From NCBI GenBank assembly GCA_012295275.1, contig CM022665.1, forward strand, positions 44,501,152 through 44,556,151: DNA of 55,000 bases, given 5' to 3'. The notes beneath the pieces were generated by a model. That model did not search any database. It saw only the letters and a list, made by a program, of their open reading frames with translations, and was not told where the DNA came from. Below, piece by piece: positions 38,053 through 51,173 of the stretch. The stretch is from Chrysomallon squamiferum. Its lineage: Eukaryota > Mollusca > Gastropoda > Neomphalida > Peltospiridae. How positions within the stretch are numbered: position 1 is the stretch's first letter; each line of letters begins with the position of its first letter. The translations under genes and the position numbers were made by a program.

Positions 38053-38323
38053 TGTATACATTATGAAAACATTTCACCTTGAACGTTGTGTCTGCTATAA
38101 AGGTGTCGACCTCCCTTTTTATGATTTTTCTGGACCCGTCCTTGTCGTGTACTGACAGCAATGAATCCAAAGGAACGGGACAAATAAGCTGATTATTTCA
38201 GTACATTTAACAGACAAGCCCCAGAAATCTCTCTGATCCGAATTATATTTAGTCGTTTCACAGTCGATATAATTAGTCTATATGCTATAAATGCTGCTGT
38301 TCCAGTCATGAAAAACACAGTGG

Positions 38324-38378
<55 letters not shown>

Positions 38379-38490
38379 GGATAATAACAATAACAATAAT
38401 AATAACAACAACAACAATAATAATAATAACAATAATAACAATAACAATAACAATAACAATAACAATAATAACAATAATAATGATAACAAT
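37866..38490. repeat. Two compound trinucleotide arrays
   Basis: (ATC)/(ATT)n at about 37866-38051 and (AAT)/(AAC)n at about 38326-38482, separated by about 270 bp of complex DNA with no recognised frame. The two arrays are T-rich and A-rich respectively on the + strand, so they could pair with each other. Poly-N/poly-I/poly-L frames are artefacts. Confidence 0.95.
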
Positions 38491-39000
38491 GAATTATAAG
38501 TGAATTAATAAAATAATAACTTAAAAAAACCCATATAAAATAGATAGGATGATAAATAAATAAATACTACTTCTATTACTACTACTACTACTGTTGCTGC
38601 TGTTGCTAATAATAATAAATAAATAAATGAAATAGGAGGATATACATTATATTAAACTTTCTTTTTCTTTATTACTATTATTATGATTATTATTTTATTT
38701 TTCAAAGCACAGTCGATTCGTAAAGGAAAGAGTAGATATAAAACAGCAAGCACGATAATTTTAGAAAAAAAAAAAGATAAAAAAAAAAATAAAAACAAAA
38801 ATAAAAAGGCGAATAACTACTAGTTTCAAGAAATAAATGGATAATTAATAACCTCTGCATACCTTTTGAGAAGTAAAACCAAAAAAAAAAAAAAAAAATT
38901 CTGGTCATAAATTTATTTTCTTTATTGCCATTCCTAATAAGTAAAGTAACGGCGGTACTATTTTTAGATTAAAAACATGCCATTATAAAGTCTACCGCAC
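38491..39000. other. AT-rich spacer upstream of the WHD gene
   Basis: Low-complexity sequence with (ACT)n at about 38574-38592 and A-rich stretches at 38765-38805 and 38880-38897. No gene seen. Confidence 0.75.
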
Positions 39001-39152
39001 ACAAGCCACGCCTCCTCCGCAATCGCTCCACAGTGGGAGGGAGGACGTCACGCGAACGTAACAGCCTTCCGTGAATGTGTGTGAATGCGAGAGAGTGTGT
39101 GTGTATTCATAACATCATGGCGACTCTTTCGAAGTCCCCAAAAAGTCTACAG
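39001..39152 (+). promoter_or_regulatory. Candidate proximal promoter and first exon 1b of the WHD gene
   Basis: G+C-rich stretch with CCACGCC, GGGAGGGAGG and a CRE-like GACGTCAC (39044-39051). An ATG at 39117 opens a short frame, MATLSKSPKSLQ, ending exactly at a donor CTACAG|GTAAAC (39152/39153). Splicing to 39237 would continue it for four codons to TAA at 39249-39251, one base before the main ATG. It therefore looks like an upstream open reading frame. Confidence 0.5.
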
Positions 39153-39252
39153 GTAAACTCGGGTGTTTGTGGGATTGTACAAACGATAATGTAGCTGGAT
39201 GTAAAAACAAAAGAGAGAAAGTGTTGATATTTTCAGCAGGAGATTAATTAAT

Positions 39253-39538
39253 ATGCCTCTTCCAATTCGAATCGTCGAGCCCATACTTCTGGGCAGGAGT
39301 AGTGGAGACGAGGGCGAAGAGAATGAAGACTGTGTAGCGGCCGAGGTTGCAGTAACTCAACGGACGATTCTGGGAGCGTTGGTCCAGTTGGCCACGCTCG
39401 TGCGGCACGCGGACGACCTCTTCTGCGACCTCACCGACGAGTGTCAGAAGGTTTTCGACCGAACCGAGCTGATCACGCACAAAATCAACATCGCCAGCGA
39501 CATCATCCGTCAGCTCGATTCGAAGAAAGTGAAAATAC
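39253..39538 (+). CDS. WAVE-homology-domain protein, first coding exon (NHS/NHSL-like)
   Basis: Starts at ATG 39253 (A at -3), 95 codons plus one base, then a strong donor AATAC|GTAAGT; phase 1. The start MPLPIRIVEPILLGR parallels the N-termini of NHS (MP..KRIVEP..LCR) and WAVE/WASF (MPL.KR.IEP..LCR). Residues about 34-90 form the helical WAVE homology domain: ILGALVQLATLVRHADDLFCDL and a helix ending IIRQLDSKKVKI. The RIVEP motif and the exon end right after 'LDxKxxxI' favour the NHS/NHSL/GUK-holder family over WASF, as does the very long first intron. NHS proteins join actin-regulatory complexes at lamellipodia and junctions. Later exons lie beyond the window. The minus-strand frame 39244-39480 is a shadow. 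The family is reasonably firm; NHS versus WASF is inferred. Confidence 0.85.
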
Positions 39539-41732
39539 GTAAGTTTTTGGGTTTTTTTGTTGTTTTTTTAAATAAAATAAACTTTTTTTTAAAATTTTTT
39601 TTTCCTCTCTCAAAGTTTTCGCACCTTCTCAACGTTTCTTTTAAAAAAAAACAAAAAAGAAAATTAAAATTGATTACCTTGTTTTAAATTTTGAAATCGC
39701 GCGGTTATATGTTGTGATCGGATTTCCTGTTCCCTGTGATAGTTTGTTAGATCTCTCTGGGGTGGGTTTGAGTGTAGTGTAATAAATTATAAGATTTTTT
39801 ATTTTAACATCAAGCGCTTGTGTTGTAATGAACAAAATACATTTGACATAAATTGTAATTTTTTTTTATCGCATACGTCCTTCCTTCCACACCCAGTTTA
39901 ATAATTATAACACCAACTGTTGAATATTTAGAATTTAAATTTTTTTTGAACTTATTGTTATAAACATTATATATATATTAAATTTAAAACAGATCATTTA
40001 TCTGACCAAAATTTTAAAAAACAAAAGTTTAGAAGAAAATAAATAAATAAATAAATAAATAAATATAAATATAAATATAAATATAAATATAAATATAAAT
40101 ATAAATTAAATTAAAATGACACAAACACACACAAATACACATGTATACATACAAACACATCTATTTCCAAAATGTATATTCAATTAAAATAAAATAATAT
40201 ATATTATCTCATTTGCTGAGAAATGTTTCTAATTTACTATTAAAATAATTACAATAGGTTTAATTATTTTATTTTATATATATAATTATATCTCAAAACA
40301 TTTTTCTCTCCCTTAATAACACTACATCTATTGCGTACGTAGATTCCAGTTAATTAAAAAATTACACCCCCTACTGAGGTGGTCAGAGATTATTAGATGT
40401 GTGATATATATCCGATATCACACAGGGTGCTGTCAACTAATTTATCTCCTATTGTTCAGCTACTTAATAATCTATTGTATGAACATAATAACAAAATATA
40501 AAATCTTAATAGGTGCACACATATTTAATATAAAATAGATCTCCTTTACTGTATTCGCATAAAGATGAATACACAAATTTAATTGCTGCATCTATATTAT
40601 ACATAAAACATGTCTTCTGCTTTGTATTAAAGATAAATATAACAAGACTTGCTTGTTTGAAATTACGATAGCAAAACCCTTTGCATTGCCTGTCTGTTGC
40701 ATATCTTCAATAACTCTACATGCACTCATATATATATATCCAGCTTTACTGACAACACTAGTGCCATATATCACCATTTATTCATACCTGCAATTTAAAT
40801 ATTTATTATACCCATGGTTTCCATACAGTTAGGGATTTTGTACAATCAGTAATCAATAATGTGGAAACACACCCATCCAGTTTTGAAGGATATGTACTAT
40901 ATAATTAAGACCCCTTTTCTGTGTTACATAATAGTATTAATCGGAATAATGATACTGCAGAGAATGCTGATTGTGTGATTTCTGCATGTTTTTCATTGTA
41001 AATAAGCTGCTGTACTTTACACATGTAAATGTATCTTCATGTGTGCACATGTTGCATGTATTTGTAAAATGCATGCTGGAACACAGAGAGTTGTATTCAT
41101 TTCTTTTAGACGTACTTACACATGCGTTAAATGCACACACATACATGTGTGCACAAGTGTGCATTGTGTGCACGCACATACACATGAATGCCTTGCCCAC
41201 ACAAAAACACATACATACATACATACATACTGTATAATTATACATATACATGTTATAAACACAAATACATACTACAAACATATCCAAAACAACTCCACAT
41301 TGTAAATTTACATAAGAACATTACACACACACAGACAGACAGACACACACACATAAATACATAAATAAATAAAATCCACAACAGACTAATAAAACATTAT
41401 TGTTGTTATTTTTTTTTTATTTTTTTTTTATTTCAAGATAAACATCAGTAATGCTAACCTCCGAATATTTGTGTCTCTTTTTAAGTTTTATTCAAACTGG
41501 TTCAGCTGCATTGGTTAAGTTCTCTATTATTTTATTTTTTATTTTTTTGTTTTATAAAATATTATTATTAACATTATCTCTGAAGACATTTTATCAATGT
41601 CTCTGACATTTTTTTTTTCACTGCCCATTTCCTATAATTTTGCAATTTCCTCTTTCCGATTAAAATCTGATAATCTGTTTCATAAATGTTGTATGTCATG
41701 ACCAAGAGTTTGTACAGTGTAATATGTTTCAC
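39539..41732 (+). repeat. WHD-gene intron 1, first part
   Basis: AT-rich with (AAAT)n/(AATATA)n at about 40037-40107 and (CATA)n at 41212-41230. A small hairpin-forming palindrome, GTGTGATAT....ATATCACAC, lies near 40400-40425. Frames at 40592-41305 lie in CA/TG-rich DNA and show no recognised domain. Confidence 0.75.
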
Positions 41733-41734
41733 TC

Positions 41735-41738
<4 letters not shown>

Positions 41739-41776
<38 letters not shown>
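41739..41776. repeat. Poly-A tract, 38 bases
   Basis: Uninterrupted A run. No retroelement body, poly-A signal or target-site duplication was evident upstream. Confidence 0.97.
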
Positions 41777-41782
<6 letters not shown>

Positions 41783-42787
41783 CCAGTTATTTTTCTGCAA
41801 ACTTGTAACAAAATAAAACAATATAAATATCCTGCTCATTTTTTTCTATAATATTAGATAGATCTCTTTCATTATTTCGTACATAATGGGGTTAATTAAT
41901 TCTCGTATATCACACATTCCTGTGGAATACCTTTATTTAAAAAAAAAAAATTCTGTGTCTACATTTAAATATATAAAATAATCAGTGAAATTATTTCTTA
42001 ATTTCTCTCTTTCACAGTTGGGGATCACCACAGAATGTAAATTTGTGATAGACATTTTTATTTTATATTTTTTTTTTTTTTTTTTTGGTTTGTCACGGAT
42101 ATTAAATGTTAGCGGATAAGCAATAAAAATGGGCTGCAACCAATTCAACGGCGTTCAGTTCAGAAACCAAAAGTGACATGAAAGATATCGTTTACCTGTG
42201 CTTAAGGTAAAGGTACAGATTCGTGTCTGAAAAAACCCCCCACAACATGTGTTGAGTGTTTGGTTTCAGCCAGATCTGTTTTATACTCATGATATTTTAC
42301 TACGTAAACACTTTCCTTACCATTCACAGTAACCTGGGTACCTCCTCCATCACCTTATGTGTAAAAAAATACAGGTGGTATCATTTCACTTTCTTAAAAA
42401 AAAAAAAAAAAAAAAAAAAATTGAATAAATTGAACACCTGTAGTTTATGGTTAATTAAGAACATAAGAGTATAAATGATGTGTGTTTTTTTTAAAAAAAT
42501 ATTTCAGTTTGAAGGGTGGGGGAAATGGAATTGATGATGATTCAAGATTTTAAAATATTTGTTTTAATAATGGTATTTTTAAAAAAGAAAGGTAGAAAGA
42601 GATAGAAGGTTAATTTTGTTTAAACTGAGATGATCTCAAAAATTGAAAGTTTTCAGTTTGAATGTGCATGAAATAAATTTCATGATGAATGATCCTCTTT
42701 TGTGGCAAATTTACTACTTTCCAGTTGTAATGTAGATAAGAGTGCGGTATGTGTTTCCTTGTCAGTAGAAAGGTAATTGTAAAATAT

Positions 42788-42819
42788 ACTTTCTTCTTCT
42801 TCTTCTTCTTCTTCTTCTT

Positions 42820-42881
<62 letters not shown>

Positions 42882-43005
42882 TTTATTTATATCATATTTA
42901 TTTACATATTTATTTATTTATTTATTTACTTATTTATTTATTTATTTATTTACTTATTTATTATTTTTAAATGCTACAGATACTTAAATTCTGACTCATT
43001 TCACT

Positions 43006-43048
<43 letters not shown>

Positions 43049-43052
43049 TTAT
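42788..43052. repeat. (CTT)n, (TTA)n and (TTTA)n cluster
   Basis: (CTT)n at about 42791-42849, then TTA and TTTA repeats to 42960, then a second (TTTA)n at 43003-43050. The poly-F frame 42749-42970 is a translation of this. Confidence 0.96.
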
Positions 43053-43880
43053 TATTTTTTTTTAAAGTCAAGTGAAACATTCTACACAAAGTTGCTCTCA
43101 TTCTAAAAACAGAAATTAGCTGGCACAGAATACAACAATGTAATAACAGTGTGTTAAAACAATTATTTTTTTTTTTTTGTCTGTAATACAAAATGTAACA
43201 AAGTGGAATCAATGAAATCAGTATTGGGTTTGGGTTACTGCTAACCAAACAACCCGAAAAACAATTTTCTCATTATAACTGACGGTGATTGGCCAGTTAA
43301 CTATCGAAAAACTGTGTATCAAACCCAATAGTTATTGATTTCCCATTCATGCCAATAAATGGAGCTGTCAATAAATTCACTATGAATGGATTTTCGTGAC
43401 CATTTTGTCAGTTGCTGGTTGTGATAAAAATAAGTAATCCTTTCAGTTACTGTTTGAAAGATATTGAGAATCTGTATTTGATACAGTGTGTTTTGTAAAA
43501 GTAATTAATTAAAGACTTCATAAATGTAAACACAACACACACACACACTCATAATGCCAAAATTATAAAATAAAAAAAAAAAAAAATTAAAGAATTTAAA
43601 TTTGTTTAACATATTTGTTTTATAAGTTGAAGAAATAAAATTAAAATCAAATTTATGTTACTGAAATAAGTTTACTATAATTTTTTAGGCTTGATACAAT
43701 CATTGGTCTGTTTCAGTTACCTATCAGAACACTCAGTAATTAGAAACTACATCACTAACCCCATCCCATTGCCAAATAAATCGCGGATAATTTAAAACCT
43801 TGTTTTCACTGAGCAAACTAATGGAGCACTTCAAAGACACTGAATAAAACACCAGTTAATACACTGTATTACTGACTTCA
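43053..43880. other. Intronic DNA of ordinary complexity
   Basis: Nothing identified. A more complex stretch at about 43200-43450 shows no open frame of note. It might be an old mobile element or conserved noncoding DNA; sequence alone does not say. Confidence 0.5.
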
Positions 43881-43884
43881 GACT

Positions 43885-44265
43885 GTTAACATTGTTCTTC
43901 ACTGTGCTACCTTAATAACAAAGTATTACATACTTGTTTCAATTTTAACATTGTTCTTCATTGTTTTAATTCTGCTACAACATTATTAACAAAGTATTAC
44001 ATACTTAGTTCAAGTTAAAATTGTTCTTCATTGTTTTAATTTCTTACAACATTAATAACAAAGTATTACATACTTATTTCAAGTTAACATTGTTCTTCAT
44101 TGTTTTAATTCTCTTACAACATTAATAACAAAGTATTACATACTTATCTCTCTCTTCATTGTTTTAATTCTGCTACATTAATAACAAAGTATTACATACT
44201 TAGTTCAAGTTAACATTGTTCTTCATTGTTTTAACTGTGTTACATTAACATCAACAAAAGTATCA
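43885..44265. repeat. About 70-bp tandem array (5-6 units)
   Basis: Unit 'AACATTGTTCTTCATTGTTTTAATTCTCTTACAACATTAATAACAAAGTATTACATACTTATTTCAAGTT'. The phrase AACAAAGTATTACATACTT occurs at about 43918, 43989, 44058, 44129 and 44183. Confidence 0.9.
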
Positions 44266-44369
44266 CATAATTGTTTCAATGGCTTAACGACAAAGTATGA
44301 AAGCTGATTATACATTCACACAGTCTAATGTTGAATACAGGAAATTTATCTTACTGGCTGATCAGTACT

Positions 44370-44900
44370 GACAGTGATGTTAACAGATCATTCATATCAG
44401 TCCACTATGACATACAAGAGGTAACAGCAGGTATATCAGATAAAACTGTTATCTTCAAATTTGCATAAATATGTTAAACAGACAGTGACATTTTAACATT
44501 TCTAGATATAAATGTCTGTGTGTGATATAACTTATATCGTATCTCTGCTGGCAGTCGGTATCAAATGTCTAGATGTATACTTCCATATTCAGATGGTGTG
44601 ATATATAATCTGTGATCATATTTACAAGTAGTATTCAGTATATCCGTTTTATGTATATTTTTACTTCAGTATTCAACTGGTATGATATGATTTATCATAT
44701 CTACCAACAGTTAGTAATATATTCAATTCATAAATATATACTTCAGTATTCAGCTGGCACACGAAATAATCTATCATCAAATATCCATAGCATTATGGTA
44801 ATATATATTGGTATATATATATATACTAATACATCAGTAATATGGCCAAGTGGTATGAAATATATCAGATACTACATCTAGTGCTGTATCAGTATTTTCC
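44370..44900. repeat. Degenerate array of about 100 bp units
   Basis: Recurring 'TACTTCAGTATTCAGCTGG.ATGATAT.AT.TATCATATCTAC' phrases at about 44575, 44660, 44740 and 44840. Well diverged. Confidence 0.6.
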
Positions 44901-45099
44901 AATAGCCTGCGGGGAAATGACAGCTAATAATGTACAGCAGCATGAAAAAGCCAGCATGGTGTGACATACGCAGATATGTAAATATTCACATGTTGAATAA
45001 ACAGCTGTTGTTTTGGACTTGACACATGCATGGAATTCGAATTTGTTAAAAATAAATAACTCATTTATTGCACCTCTTCAATAATAAAGTTGTTTTTTT

Positions 45100-45130
<31 letters not shown>

Positions 45131-45217
45131 CAACGATGTTGTGCCTAATATGTGTTTTAAATATCTTTGTTTTTGTTTAATGGCACCATTAAAACACATA
45201 AATTTTATATATATATA

Positions 45218-45250
<33 letters not shown>

Positions 45251-46440
45251 ATGTATTTTACAAGAACATGACAGTACATACCACATACTTTCATATGTCG
45301 GAGGTAGTACACTTGTTGATGTCTTTCAGTGGTAATTGTGGTTTCTTAGGTAAAGAAATTTTTTTATTTATTTTACAGCATTCGAATTATTTTAATGATT
45401 AATTATTAAAAATTATGGAATTTTGTTTTTCGAAAGTGAGGCCAACAAAAAAAGGAATTCTGTATTTACTGTCAAGGGATCTTTCATAATTAAGTTTCCC
45501 ATAACCAGAAAAAACACATCAACAGTTTTTTAATATATACGATATTTAGGAGCAGTGGTTAGAACAGGTAAAATAGGTCAGTGCTCTCTCTCTCTCTCTG
45601 TGACAGACTGGTTCATTAAACCACTTAGACACAACCTGTTTTCTAATTTATTTTCCTAGCACATTAAGTAACTAATGAATAAATGAATACAAAATCATTA
45701 TGCATGTCCACTTACATTTATCTTTTTTTCTTTTTTCCCTTTTTCCAATTCATAATTGGTCTATCAGTGCAATGATTGGGCTAACAATGAAACACATGTT
45801 CCCACAGTTCTTATAAAACTTGTTGTCCTTTGTGTTGCACTGTGTTATAAGACTGTGAAAATGTACCATGTGCTGTGAAATCAATGTCGTATGTTACGGC
45901 CGTATTTAACGCTCGTTTGTTTAATATCTGTAATAACTGCATGTTTAAATACTGCTGTGTTTGTCGCAGTTTTTGTGAGATTTTAACTATCGACGGCGAT
46001 GGTATTTAATCAGCTGTTCTGAAGAATGGAGAATAGGATGTTTGTTTATATGTAGATGTGTGACAAAATTTAAGTTATTTTTAATACAGGATACTTTTAA
46101 AAAAAAAAAAAAAGTTTAATTGTGTGTCCCATGGATTATTTTTTTTTTTTTTATGCAGTTGTACTCATACATACTCAAACTCAAACACACTGAAATTCAC
46201 TGTCAAAACCCAAACACACTGAAATTCACAGTCAAACCCACTCATCTTAAAATTACAAATATTTTCTTTGTGTTGGGATATCATTAAAAATATTTTTTTG
46301 ATTTTTAAAAATTTTTTTTACCTGTTCTTTATTCATGTATTTTGTATTCATGTATTTGCTAACAACTATTGCATAATATTAAAGCCATGACCATCTTCAT
46401 TTCTTTTTCCTTCCCAGCCATTTTCTTTTGATGTTTTCAT
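44901..46440. other. Intronic DNA with (TA)n and (ATT)n runs
   Basis: (TA)n at 45104-45130 and 45208-45220, (ATT)n at 45221-45248, short (CT)n at 45584-45599. 'AAACCCA.ACACACTGAAATTCAC.GTCAAA' is duplicated at about 46180-46240. No genes. Confidence 0.75.
45470..45645. mobile_element. Possible degenerate mollusc-type SINE copy
   Basis: The order 'CAAGGGATCTTTCATAATTAAGTTTCCCATA', then '.TTTTTTAATATATACGAT', then 'GCAGTGGTTAGAACAGGTAAAATAG', then 'GACTGGTTCATTAAACCACTTAGACACAACC' parallels a tRNA-derived dispersed repeat I remember from molluscs (CAAGGGATCTTTTATATGCAC...; GATATACCAGTCGTGGTGCACTGG; ...ACCACTGGGCTACGTCCC). Degenerate and from memory. Confidence 0.33.
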
Positions 46441-46450
46441 GAAACTAACA

Positions 46451-46960
<510 letters not shown>

Positions 46961-47029
46961 CTATTTGTACACCAAAAAGCAGTACACTTTTTTTTCTTTG
47001 CTGTTATTTTCCTCACATAACAAAACCTG

Positions 47030-47350
47030 AATGAAGACACTCGTACAACCAAAACAACCTCACAAAATCCGGCTTTGACCAAGAACTGTTCCACTTGACA
47101 CACAGACTGCCTCCATAACACTGAGATCAGCTTTGTTCTTCACCGTCAGGTCAGAGATATGAGAAATAAAACATGATGTTGCGTTATTATGGGACATCCG
47201 GTTTGAATTCGGAATGGCTTGAGACGAAGTGATCTCGTTTTTGCTGAAGATAAAGTTGCCAAGATACAGAACAATTTGATATTGGCTTTTTTTTATGAAG
47301 AAGAATAAAAAAAAAAAATAGACCTCTTTAAGAAGTCTTTTGTTAGGTTT
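47030..47350. other. Complex intronic island, unassigned
   Basis: Higher-complexity sequence between two simple repeats, with a 98-residue minus-strand frame (47060-47356) whose latter half is free of low complexity. I do not recognise it. It might be a decayed exon or conserved noncoding DNA. Confidence 0.25.
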
Positions 47351-47359
47351 AGGCATTTT

Positions 47360-47366
47360 AGGTAGG

Positions 47367-47397
<31 letters not shown>

Positions 47398-47479
47398 ACT
47401 TAATCTTTTGATCTGGTTTTGAATAACTTGATCTCCTGCTTATGACAGGAAAATAGTTATTAGGATTTTTTATTTTTTC

Positions 47480-47510
<31 letters not shown>

Positions 47511-48248
47511 TTTTTTTATTTTTTTTTTTTTTTTATTTTGTGTGTATGAGTTTTTTTCCTTGATAGTTAAGATTTCAGGATATATATATATGACACAGCA
47601 ACTTGAAACTGATAATGAATTTTAATGGCAAACATATTTTCATGGTTATATCACACTATTATCATTAATATCTTATTTCTTTTTTTTATTTTTTTTTTTT
47701 TAAAATAAGATTTCATCAGACTTATAAATACAGAGGACAGTCTTACCTTTTGGTTTTGTTGACAAGTTTTTAGGGTCATAGAAAATATCTTCCTTGATGG
47801 GGCTATTTTTACTTACTTATTCATTTATTAAACATCTATTATTATTATTATTATTAGTAGTAGTAGTAATAGTAGTAGTAGTGGTAGTAGTAATAGTGGT
47901 ACTAGTAGTAGTAGTAGTAGTAGTAATAGTGGTAGTAGTAATAGTGGTAGTAGTAATAGTGGTAATAAATTTATTGTTAGTGGTTATAGTAGTAAATTAA
48001 TAATAGTACTTTAGCATAAATTTTATTATTATTAGTATTATTATTTTTATTATCATTATTATTATTATTATTATTGTTAGTATTATTGTTATTGTAAATA
48101 CTGTTATTATTATTATTATTATTTATTATTATTATTGTTACTGTTAATGTTATCATTATTATAGTTTTTTATTATTATTATTACTATTCTTATTAGTATA
48201 GTTGTTACTGTTGTTGTTGTTATTGTTGTTATTACTGTTGTATATTTT

Positions 48249-48279
<31 letters not shown>

Positions 48280-48467
48280 CGTTGTTGCTGTATTCGTGTC
48301 CATTTGGGGACGAATGACTCAACATCACAGTATGTGAGTTTTCCTGTCTTAGTGAAAAGGACTCTTTACCTCTGACACACATGATAAAATAAAATATTTC
48401 ACAATGAGATCTCTGTTCTTATCACTTGTGTAAAGCTGTATATGACCGGGCAAAGAGCAAAAGTATA

Positions 48468-48502
<35 letters not shown>

Positions 48503-48550
48503 AAGGTGTTGTTAAATAAACACACACACACACACACACACACAACAATT
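47360..48550. repeat. Compound trinucleotide region
   Basis: Poly-A at 47369-47396; TTA/poly-T at 47485-47535; (AGT)n with ATAGTGGTAGT variants at about 47850-47990; (ATT)n at about 48020-48200; (GTT)n at about 48205-48285; poly-A at 48474-48499; (CA)n at 48520-48544. Frames over these are artefacts. Confidence 0.93.
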
Positions 48551-48850
48551 TTTTTTATAATGGTCATAATAATTACCGAACACAAGCGTTTTAGTCAAAA
48601 TCCAAAAATAGACTTTCCTAGAGGGAAATGAATTGGCTTTTTACGTGAAATGGATGTGTAATTGTCAGAGGAAATTCTCAGGTGACTGTCCATCACCACC
48701 ACCAGCAAGTGGCAGGTAGCAGGGACAAAAGGGAAGGTTCCGGTTCAGCGGTTGTCGCAGTTACAAAGCCTGAGGCCAAAATGGTGGTGGGTGATGGTGT
48801 CAGAATCAATTCTCCTTTGAATCAGTTCATATTGATATTCTTTCTAGTTT
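48551..48850. other. Complex intronic island, unassigned
   Basis: About 250 bp of normal-complexity sequence in the simple-repeat desert, with a 61-residue + frame (48682-48867) ending in the purine repeat. No recognisable domain and no convincing exon borders. Confidence 0.25.
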
Positions 48851-48854
48851 TTGA

Positions 48855-49540
48855 GAGAGAAAGGTAGAAAAGGGATGGGGATGGGGTGAGAGGGGTTGAG
48901 GGAGAAAGAGAAGGGGGAGTAAGGGAGAAAGAGAGGGGGAGGGAGAGAGGAGAGAGAGACAGAGATCATTTGTATTTTAAAACTAAGAGACGGAAAGAGA
49001 GATTATTTGTATTGTAAACCTAAGAGGGAGATAGGAAGAGCAAGAGAGAGAGAGACAGAGATAGAAAGAGCAAGAGAGAGAGAGACAGATAGAAAGAGCA
49101 AGAGACAGAGATAGAAAGAGCAAGAGAGAGAGAGAGATAGAAAGCAAGAGAGAGAGAGACAGATAGAAAGAGCAAGAGACAGAGATAGAAAGAGCAAGAG
49201 AGAGAGAGAGATAGAAAGCAAGAGAGAGAGATAGAGATAGAAAGAGCAAGAGAGAGACAGAGATAGAAAGAGCAAGAGAGAGAGACAGATAGAAAGAGCA
49301 AGAGAGAGACAGAGATAGAAAGAGCAAGAGAGAGAGACAGAGAAAGTGCAAGAGAGAGACAGAGATAGAAAGAGCAAGAGAGAGAGAGATAGAAAGTGCA
49401 AGAGAGAGAGACAGAGATAGAAAGTGCAAGAGAGAGAGACAGAGATAGAAAGAGCAAGAGAGAGAGACAGAGATAGAAAGAGCAAGAAAGAGCAAGAGAG
49501 AGAGATAGAAAGAGCAAGAGACAGAGATAGAGAGAGAGAA
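48855..49540. repeat. Polypurine minisatellite, unit about 28-30 bp
   Basis: GGGA-rich start, then from about 49030 a regular 'AGAGCAAGAGAGAGAGACAGAGATAGAA' unit repeated about 18-20 times. It is almost pure purine on the + strand. Three overlapping minus-strand frames (48983-49608) are its translations. Confidence 0.95.
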
Positions 49541-50090
49541 CATTTGTATAACGTGTTTGTATTGTGTTGTGTTAAACATAGACAGAAACTAAGTGGTATA
49601 ATGAACACTGTTCAAGAGATAGTCTGTAAAAAAAAGATCCTTTGATGACAATCCAGATGAATTACCCATTAAAATGACGGCTGTAAGAGTCTAAATTTCT
49701 TTCCTTCATTCATCATTAAACATTCTCTCAACCGGAACACTTCAGATAACAACAGTTTACCATATTGGTTCGAAAAGTCTTTTTTTTTAAATGTCATTTT
49801 CTGTGCAAAAGATTCCTTGCTATATTAACTGTTATAGGATTAATGCTATTTTCCTGTATAAAATATTGATATAAGAAGCCAGTACAGTTGTGACTGCAGA
49901 CTTCTGGTTTTGTATCATCGCTAAATATTCAAACCAGATGGTGATTTAGTGTGTCAGATTAAAGATTCTTTTGATGTCAGTTGTCTTCACACTGTTACCT
50001 GCAATCACCTAATCACCCATGTGTGACTGTAATCACTGGACAGTGTCCAGTCATCCATGCAAGTTTTCACACCAAGAATGGTCATTAAGT
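49541..50090. other. Intronic DNA, nothing recognised
   Basis: AT-rich but complex; no genes, repeats or splice-bounded frames recognised. Confidence 0.6.
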
Positions 50091-50094
50091 TTTA

Positions 50095-50510
<416 letters not shown>

Positions 50511-50659
50511 GAGTGATAAATTTTATGGACTTAACTTTTTAAACACACAATATGGAAATCTTCTTCTTACCACATACTGCACAGGGTTATCATTATCACT
50601 TCTGTTTATATAGCTACTCATAAAGATTTTTATTTATGAAGGCTTTTTCTTTTTTTTTT

Positions 50660-51037
50660 TTTTTTTTTTTTTATATACCTACCGAAGCAGGAAATTGTAG
50701 AATGATGACTGATATGGTGCATGGATATTGTTCCCTTTTCAAATACAGGTGTTTGGAGAAAAATAACAGGTAATGGTCTGATGAAAGAGAGAACTGGTGG
50801 AAATTAATGTACCTTTTTAAGTTATTGTTCATTTAGGCTGGGTTTTTTTTTTACCACACCTATTTGGGTGGAAATGTTATATTTGTGTAATGTTGTTGTG
50901 GTTGTTATTGTGGTTGTTATTGTTGTTTACGGTAATAATGATTTTTTCATGAGTAGATGTAGAAAATGATTTTAATTCATCCTGTATGTTTGTATAAATA
51001 TGTGTGTAGGTGTGTGTGTATGTATGTATAGGAGACT

Positions 51038-51073
<36 letters not shown>

Positions 51074-51127
51074 CATGTATATATATATATATATACACAC
51101 ACATACATATATATATATATAATACAC

Positions 51128-51173
<46 letters not shown>

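Noticed and set aside
41739-41776. Poly-A tail of a retroposon
   Set aside because: No retroelement body or target-site duplication found around it.
47060-47356. Possible remnant of a C1q/TNF-like domain on the minus strand
   Set aside because: A vague resemblance of the last 50 residues; no conserved aromatic pattern could be confirmed, so no family was assigned.
48983-49608. Three minus-strand frames of about 165-201 residues rich in S/L
   Set aside because: Low-complexity translations of the GA minisatellite in overlapping frames.
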